DNA from: DUVY01 sp036562755
Lineage (GTDB): Bacteria > Bacillota > Clostridia > Christensenellales > DUVY01
Assembly: GCA_036562755.1 (NCBI GenBank)
Contig: DATCJN010000022.1
Span: 1-9,210, forward strand
Length of the DNA: 9,210 nt
Reading direction: 5' to 3'
This document shows, in pieces, positions 6,057 through 9,210 of this stretch; within the stretch, counting starts at the first letter, position 1, and every line of letters starts with the position of its first letter. The position numbers and the translations under genes are program-made. The notes under the pieces are model-generated. The model did no database searches. It was not told the DNA's origin and was given only the letters and a program-made list of their open reading frames with translations.

Positions 6057-6449
6057 ATGGAAGAAGTTTATGAATTCTTAAAAAAGTGCGGAACATATTA
6101 TCTTGCCACAGTCGAAGGCGACCAGCCCAGAGTCAGACCGTTTGGCACTGTGGATATTTTTGAAGGCAGACTATATATCCAGACGGGCAAGGTAAAAGAG
6201 GTGTCCAAACAGCTTCAAAAAAATCCTAAGGCGGAAATTTGCGCTTGCATGGGCGACAAGTGGCTGAGAGTTTCGGGCGAGCTTGTAAGGGACGACAGAA
6301 TTGAGGCCAAAAAGCATATGCTGGACAATTATCCCGAGCTAAAGCATATGTATTCGCCTGAAGATGACAATACCGAAGTTTTGTATTTTAAAAACGCTAC
6401 GGCAGTATTTTATTCTTTTACCGAGGAGCCCAGGGTTATAAAATTTTAG
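6057..6449 (+). CDS. Pyridoxamine 5'-phosphate oxidase-like flavoprotein
   Basis: This 130-residue protein is a single split-barrel domain of the PNPOx-like group, the size usual for short stand-alone members. These bind FMN, or sometimes F420 or heme, as homodimers. The marks are YYLATVEGDQPRVRPFG (14-30), the strand pair through RLYIQTGK (38-45), a helix of the form KEVSKQLQKNP (47-57), and WLRVSGELV (69-77). Short members include Nim-type nitroimidazole reductases and general flavin reductases, but no residue here picks out one function, and pyridoxamine oxidation itself is unlikely at this length. The start is supported by AAAGGA at 6042-6047. It has its own promoter. The stop lies inside the end of the convergent TetR gene, so neither gene has a terminator of its own between them. 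Confidence 0.87.
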   Translation: MEEVYEFLKKCGTYYLATVEGDQPRVRPFGTVDIFEGRLYIQTGKVKEVSKQLQKNPKAEICACMGDKWLRVSGELVRDDRIEAKKHMLDNYPELKHMYSPEDDNTEVLYFKNATAVFYSFTEEPRVIKF

Positions 6450-7021
6450 GTCTTTAGAAAAATCCTTTCGCTTAAAAATAATTCAAAATATCTCTTTAAA
6501 TCTTCCTTGGAATAGGGATTTGAGGAGATGAGCCAATTTAAACCGATATTGGTAATTCCGCCGCTTAAGAAGTCGATAACAATTTCTTTGGGAATGGCGG
6601 TATTTTCTTTGTATTGATTTCGTCCTATTAGATATGTCAAACTTTGCTTAATAGAAGAGATTATAAATCCCGCCGCCTTTTCAAAGCTGTTGTGTTTTAG
6701 AATTAAAAGGATTTTTTTCTTGTTTTCTTCAACGAAGTCTATTACTTTGTCTATTAAAGAAAGATACATTTCCCTGGGATGACTAAAGGTTTCTTTTTTA
6801 ACGGCGGAATTAACGAGCGTATCTTTGAACTCGGCTATAGCGTATTCCAAAAGCTGATCTTTGCTCTCAAAATGATTATAAAAAGTAGCTCTATGGACTA
6901 GCGCTTTTTCGCATATATCCATCACGCTAATTTTTTCATATGGTTCGGTTTCTAAAAGTTTAAACAGCGCTTGCGCTAAATATCGTTTAGTGCGTAAAAC
7001 TCGTATGTCTTTTTTTTCCAT
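6446..7021 (-). CDS. TetR/AcrR family transcriptional regulator
   Basis: The 191-residue protein has the N-terminal TetR helix-turn-helix: RTKRYLAQALFKLLE (10-24), then ISVMDICEKALVHRATFYNH (31-50), where the HRATFYNHF stretch is the recognition helix and following turn. The C-terminal ligand and dimer domain ends with a 'FLSGGITNIGLNWL' pattern (151-164), like the TetR_C_7 type found beside efflux genes. It is divergent from the ABC operon across a 135-bp gap holding overlapping promoters and a 35-bp inverted repeat. The simplest model is a repressor that controls itself and the exporter, released by the exported compound or an analogue. The ribosome site is weak (ATAGG, four bases before ATG), in line with low expression. 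The last 4 bp overlap the end of the PNPOx-like gene on the other strand. The ligand is unknown. Confidence 0.9.
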   Translation of the reverse strand: MEKKDIRVLRTKRYLAQALFKLLETEPYEKISVMDICEKALVHRATFYNHFESKDQLLEYAIAEFKDTLVNSAVKKETFSHPREMYLSLIDKVIDFVEENKKKILLILKHNSFEKAAGFIISSIKQSLTYLIGRNQYKENTAIPKEIVIDFLSGGITNIGLNWLISSNPYSKEDLKRYFELFLSERIFLKT

Positions 7022-7078
7022 TTTGCCTATTGATATAAGTTTGTCAAAAAATTGTTAAATAAACAATAAATGTCTTTC

Positions 7079-7107
7079 TTGCGTTGAGAAATATATTATC
7101 ATATAAT
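7079..7107 (+). promoter_or_regulatory. Promoter of the ABC exporter operon
   Basis: A perfect -10 TATAAT (7102-7107) lies 17 bp after TTGCGT (7079-7084), a weak -35 with three matches. Transcription would start near 7114, within the left arm of the operator that begins at 7108. A second pairing, TTGAGA (7084-7089) with TATAGA (7107-7112), is also 17 bp apart and possible. Confidence 0.6.
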
Positions 7108-7122
7108 ATAGACAAATGTCAA
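7095..7122 (-). promoter_or_regulatory. Promoter of the TetR gene (minus strand)
   Basis: Read on the minus strand there is a perfect -35 TTGACA (7122-7117), a 16-bp spacer and a -10 GATAAT (7100-7095, five of six). The -35 lies inside the operator and the element overlaps the exporter promoter, so one bound repressor could block both directions. Confidence 0.7.
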
Positions 7123-7142
7123 TAAACTATACACTTGTCTAT
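7108..7142. promoter_or_regulatory. Probable TetR operator, 35-bp inverted repeat
   Basis: ATAGACAAATGT (7108-7119) and ACACTTGTCTAT (7131-7142) form an inverted repeat with 11 of 12 pairs and an 11-base spacer. Each arm also resembles a smaller GACA-NN-TGTC palindrome (exact at 7111-7120, one mismatch at 7130-7139), with centres 19 bp apart, which could suit two dimers. It covers the likely exporter start site and the TetR -35. Assignment to this regulator rests on position and symmetry. Confidence 0.7.
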
Positions 7143-7156
7143 TTTTGGAGGGTTTT

Positions 7157-8077
7157 ATGGCAAGAATAGAGGTTATTAATTTTACTAAAGACTACGGCTT
7201 CGGGCGCGGGGTTTTTGACATTTCCTTTGCGATAGAAGAAGGCGAAGTCTATGGTTTTTTAGGGCCAAACGGCGCGGGCAAATCCACCACTATAAGACAC
7301 CTTATGGGATTTAGCAAACCCGATAAAGGACGGACGAGAATTTTAGGCCTGGACAGCTTCGAGCATTACGATAAATTTATGGATAAGGTGGGATATCTGC
7401 CCGGCGAGATAGCCTTCCCCGAAGGGTTAAACGGCTATGAATTTTTGGACATGATGAAAAAGCTAAAAAAGGTTAAAGACCAAAAGCGGATAGACAATCT
7501 TTGCCGACTGTTTGAGTTTGATCCCTCGGGCTATATAAAGAGAATGGGCTTGGGCGATAAAAGAAAGCTTGCTGTGGTTACCGCTTTTATGAACGACCCT
7601 GAAATATTGATTCTGGACGAACCTACCAGCGGATTGGATCTAGGTATGCAGCAAGTTTTTATAGAGTTTATCAAACAGGAAAAAAAGCGAGGAAAAACTA
7701 TCTTGCTCTCAAGCCACATCTTTAGCGAGGTGGACGCCACATGCGATCGGATAGCGATAATAAAAGACGGCAAAATTGTCTCCGAATTTGTCGCCAACGA
7801 TCTAAAGCACAGCAATAATAAAAATTATTTAATCGAATTTGAAACCAAACAAGACTTAAACGACTTTTGCTCGCAAAACAAAGATAATAAAGACTTTAAG
7901 ATTATTAATAATCAAAACAATCACATCGTCATCAATATTGACGACCATAATATTAATTCTTTGATTGAGGTTCTTTCAAAATCCAAGATTAAGGGCTTTA
8001 GCCACCTAAAAGTAACTTTGGAAGACTACTTTATGAAATATTACAAAGAAGACAAAGTCTTTGGAGGCGCTATCTAA
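7157..8077 (+). CDS. ABC exporter ATP-binding protein, first paralogue
   Basis: This 306-residue protein is a single nucleotide-binding domain of the BcrA/drug-exporter type with a C-terminal extension. Walker A is GPNGAGKST (36-44), Walker B ILILDEP (150-156) with the catalytic Glu, D-loop SGLD (158-161), and switch SSH (185-187). At the Q-loop it reads YLPGE (80-84), Gly replacing the usual Gln, as in the second ATPase. The signature is MGLGDKRK (130-137), with Gly131 where the second copy has Ser, and the D-loop continues LD-L instead of LD-P. Residues after about 215 form a lysine- and asparagine-rich regulatory tail. ATG at 7157 is chosen because GGAGGG (7147-7152) lies just upstream and spans the TTG-led frame opening at 7145. 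It probably pairs with the next ATPase and a permease to export an amphipathic compound or peptide under TetR control. Confidence 0.9.
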   Translation: MARIEVINFTKDYGFGRGVFDISFAIEEGEVYGFLGPNGAGKSTTIRHLMGFSKPDKGRTRILGLDSFEHYDKFMDKVGYLPGEIAFPEGLNGYEFLDMMKKLKKVKDQKRIDNLCRLFEFDPSGYIKRMGLGDKRKLAVVTAFMNDPEILILDEPTSGLDLGMQQVFIEFIKQEKKRGKTILLSSHIFSEVDATCDRIAIIKDGKIVSEFVANDLKHSNNKNYLIEFETKQDLNDFCSQNKDNKDFKIINNQNNHIVINIDDHNINSLIEVLSKSKIKGFSHLKVTLEDYFMKYYKEDKVFGGAI

Positions 8078-8997
8078 TGGAAAAAGTAATAGAAATAAAA
8101 GGCCTTACCAAAGATTACGGGCAAGGCAGAGGCGTTTTTGACATCAACCTGGATATTTATAAAGGAGAATTGCTGGGGTTTATAGGCGCTAACGGCGCGG
8201 GCAAGACCACGACCATAAGAAACATTATGGGTTTCTTAAAGCCCGATAAAGGCGCAATCTCTATCAAGGGACTGGACTCCTGGAAAGACAGCGAAAAGAT
8301 TAAAAATTATATAAGTTATGTTCCCGGCGAGATTGCCTTTCCCGACCTAAGAACAGGAACGGAATTTATAAAATCACAGGCGGAGTTTTGGGGGCTTAAA
8401 GATTTATCATACGCCAATTATTTGGTTGAAAAGCTGCAGCTTGATTTGACCGCCAATCTAAAGCGTATGAGCAAGGGCATGAAGCAAAAGACTGCTATCG
8501 TTGCGGCTTTGATGGCTGACCGAGAGATTTTGGTTTTGGACGAACCTTCCACGGGGCTGGATCCGCTTATGAGAGTTTCTTTTTTGGAAATTTTGGAGCA
8601 GGAAAAGCAAAAGGGCAAGACCATTTTTATAAGCTCGCACCTGTTTGAAGAATTGGAGAAAATTTGCGACAGGGTGGCGTTAATCAATAAGGGTAGAATA
8701 GTTGATGTGGCGGACATGAACGCTATAAGGAACAGACCTGTCGCGGACTTTAAGATAGAGTTTAACAATAAAGAAGACTACGAGAGTTTTAAGAAGCTGG
8801 GCTACCAAATAACCAGAGACCAGAAAAAATACAACCAAGTTACTATTTGCATAGAAAAAGGCAAAATCGCCAAGCTGTTTTCGGACTTGAAAACGTTTAG
8901 CGTAAAATTTATCGCAGAAAACAAATACACGCTTGAGAGACACTTTAACGAGATTATCAAAAAGGAGATAAATTATGATAAGCAAACCCTTATTTAA
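8077..8997 (+). CDS. ABC exporter ATP-binding protein, second paralogue
   Basis: Also 306 residues, and clearly a paralogue of the preceding gene: the two share the opening TKDYG-GRGVFDI pattern, MGF-KPDKG and PGEIAFP. Walker A is GANGAGKTT (38-46), the signature MSKGMKQK (131-138) is intact, Walker B is ILVLDEP (151-157), D-loop TGLDP, and switch SSH (186-188). All residues for ATP hydrolysis are present except the Q-loop Gln, read as Gly in VPGE. The ATG shares its first base with the previous stop (TAATG), and GGAGG at 8063-8067 serves it, so translation is coupled. Tandem unequal copies point to a heterodimeric exporter in which the two ATP sites may not be equal. The C-terminal 80 or so residues are a tail shared in type with the first copy. 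Substrate unknown; multidrug or antimicrobial-peptide export is the usual role. Confidence 0.92.
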   Translation: MEKVIEIKGLTKDYGQGRGVFDINLDIYKGELLGFIGANGAGKTTTIRNIMGFLKPDKGAISIKGLDSWKDSEKIKNYISYVPGEIAFPDLRTGTEFIKSQAEFWGLKDLSYANYLVEKLQLDLTANLKRMSKGMKQKTAIVAALMADREILVLDEPSTGLDPLMRVSFLEILEQEKQKGKTIFISSHLFEELEKICDRVALINKGRIVDVADMNAIRNRPVADFKIEFNNKEDYESFKKLGYQITRDQKKYNQVTICIEKGKIAKLFSDLKTFSVKFIAENKYTLERHFNEIIKKEINYDKQTLI

Positions 8998-9210
8998 GCA
9001 ATCTTGCAAAGCAAACGCGGGCATATGGGTGTTTGTTACGGGCATTACTTGCGCGATGCTTGTTATAACTATTCTCGTGCTGGGAAATCTTAACGTCAAC
9101 GAAATCCGCACTTCGATGATGGATATGTTTATCAAAGACGCGGTAGAATCCGAAGTGCAAAGAAGATCTATGACGTTTTACGATATGACGGATACCGCGC
9201 TTGAAAGCTA
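8975..9210 (+). CDS. ABC exporter permease subunit, N-terminal part (runs off window)
   Basis: An ATG at 8975, seven bases after AAAGGAG (8961-8967), opens a frame of 78 full codons that is still open at the window edge. It starts 23 bases inside the second ATPase gene. The protein begins MISKPLFKQS, has one strongly hydrophobic segment (about residues 16-38, IWVFVTGITCAMLVITILVL within it), then a polar, Met- and Glu-rich stretch (from about 39) that should be the first extracellular part. This fits the first helix and large loop of ABC-2-type exporter permeases that follow paired ATPases. The call depends mainly on context, overlap and the single helix; the rest lies outside the window. Confidence 0.8.
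   Translation, partial: MISKPLFKQSCKANAGIWVFVTGITCAMLVITILVLGNLNVNEIRTSMMDMFIKDAVESEVQRRSMTFYDMTDTALES

Noticed and set aside
7145..7156. TTG start for the first ABC ATPase
   Set aside because: The TTG overlaps the GGAGGG ribosome site of the ATG at 7157.

Overview
The window looks like a chromosomal stretch from an AT-leaning Bacillota genome, most likely class Clostridia. The signs are strong AGGAGG-type ribosome binding sites, TTGACA/TATAAT-like promoters with 17-bp spacers, T-rich intrinsic terminators, very AT-rich gaps, and Clostridia-like protein families. Species cannot be told from the sequence. I see no insertion sequence, tRNA, rRNA, CRISPR array or phage gene, and base composition looks even throughout.

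Layout, left to right. (1) The 3' end of a GNAT acetyltransferase, closed by a terminator. (2) A two-gene operon, 365-2515: a Ddl-like ATP-grasp ligase and a KamA-type radical SAM aminomutase. It has a consensus-like promoter, a roughly 90-nt structured leader that can hide the ligase's Shine-Dalgarno, and a strong terminator. (3) A monocistronic MATE efflux transporter with a TTG start. (4) A gap rich in inverted repeats, then a divergent Fpg/Nei-family DNA glycosylase followed 22 nt later by a GNAT acetyltransferase, closed by a terminator. (5) A small PNPOx-like flavoprotein gene under its own promoter, which meets a TetR regulator gene tail to tail with a 4-bp overlap. (6) The TetR gene is divergent from an ABC exporter operon made of two paralogous ATPases and the first 78 codons of a permease that runs off the window.

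Two regions deserve most attention. In the ligase-aminomutase operon, the aminomutase keeps the residues that lysine 2,3-aminomutase uses to bind lysine, PLP and the iron-sulfur cluster, but lacks the zinc site and C-terminal tail. Its tight coupling to an amino-acid ligase suggests that (beta-)lysine is made and then joined to another molecule; this is inference. In the TetR/ABC divergent region, a 35-bp inverted repeat overlaps both promoters and is the natural candidate for an autoregulated export switch. The glycosylase (Ala in place of the Pro nucleophile) and the first ABC ATPase (Gly in place of the signature Ser) each carry a notable active-site change.
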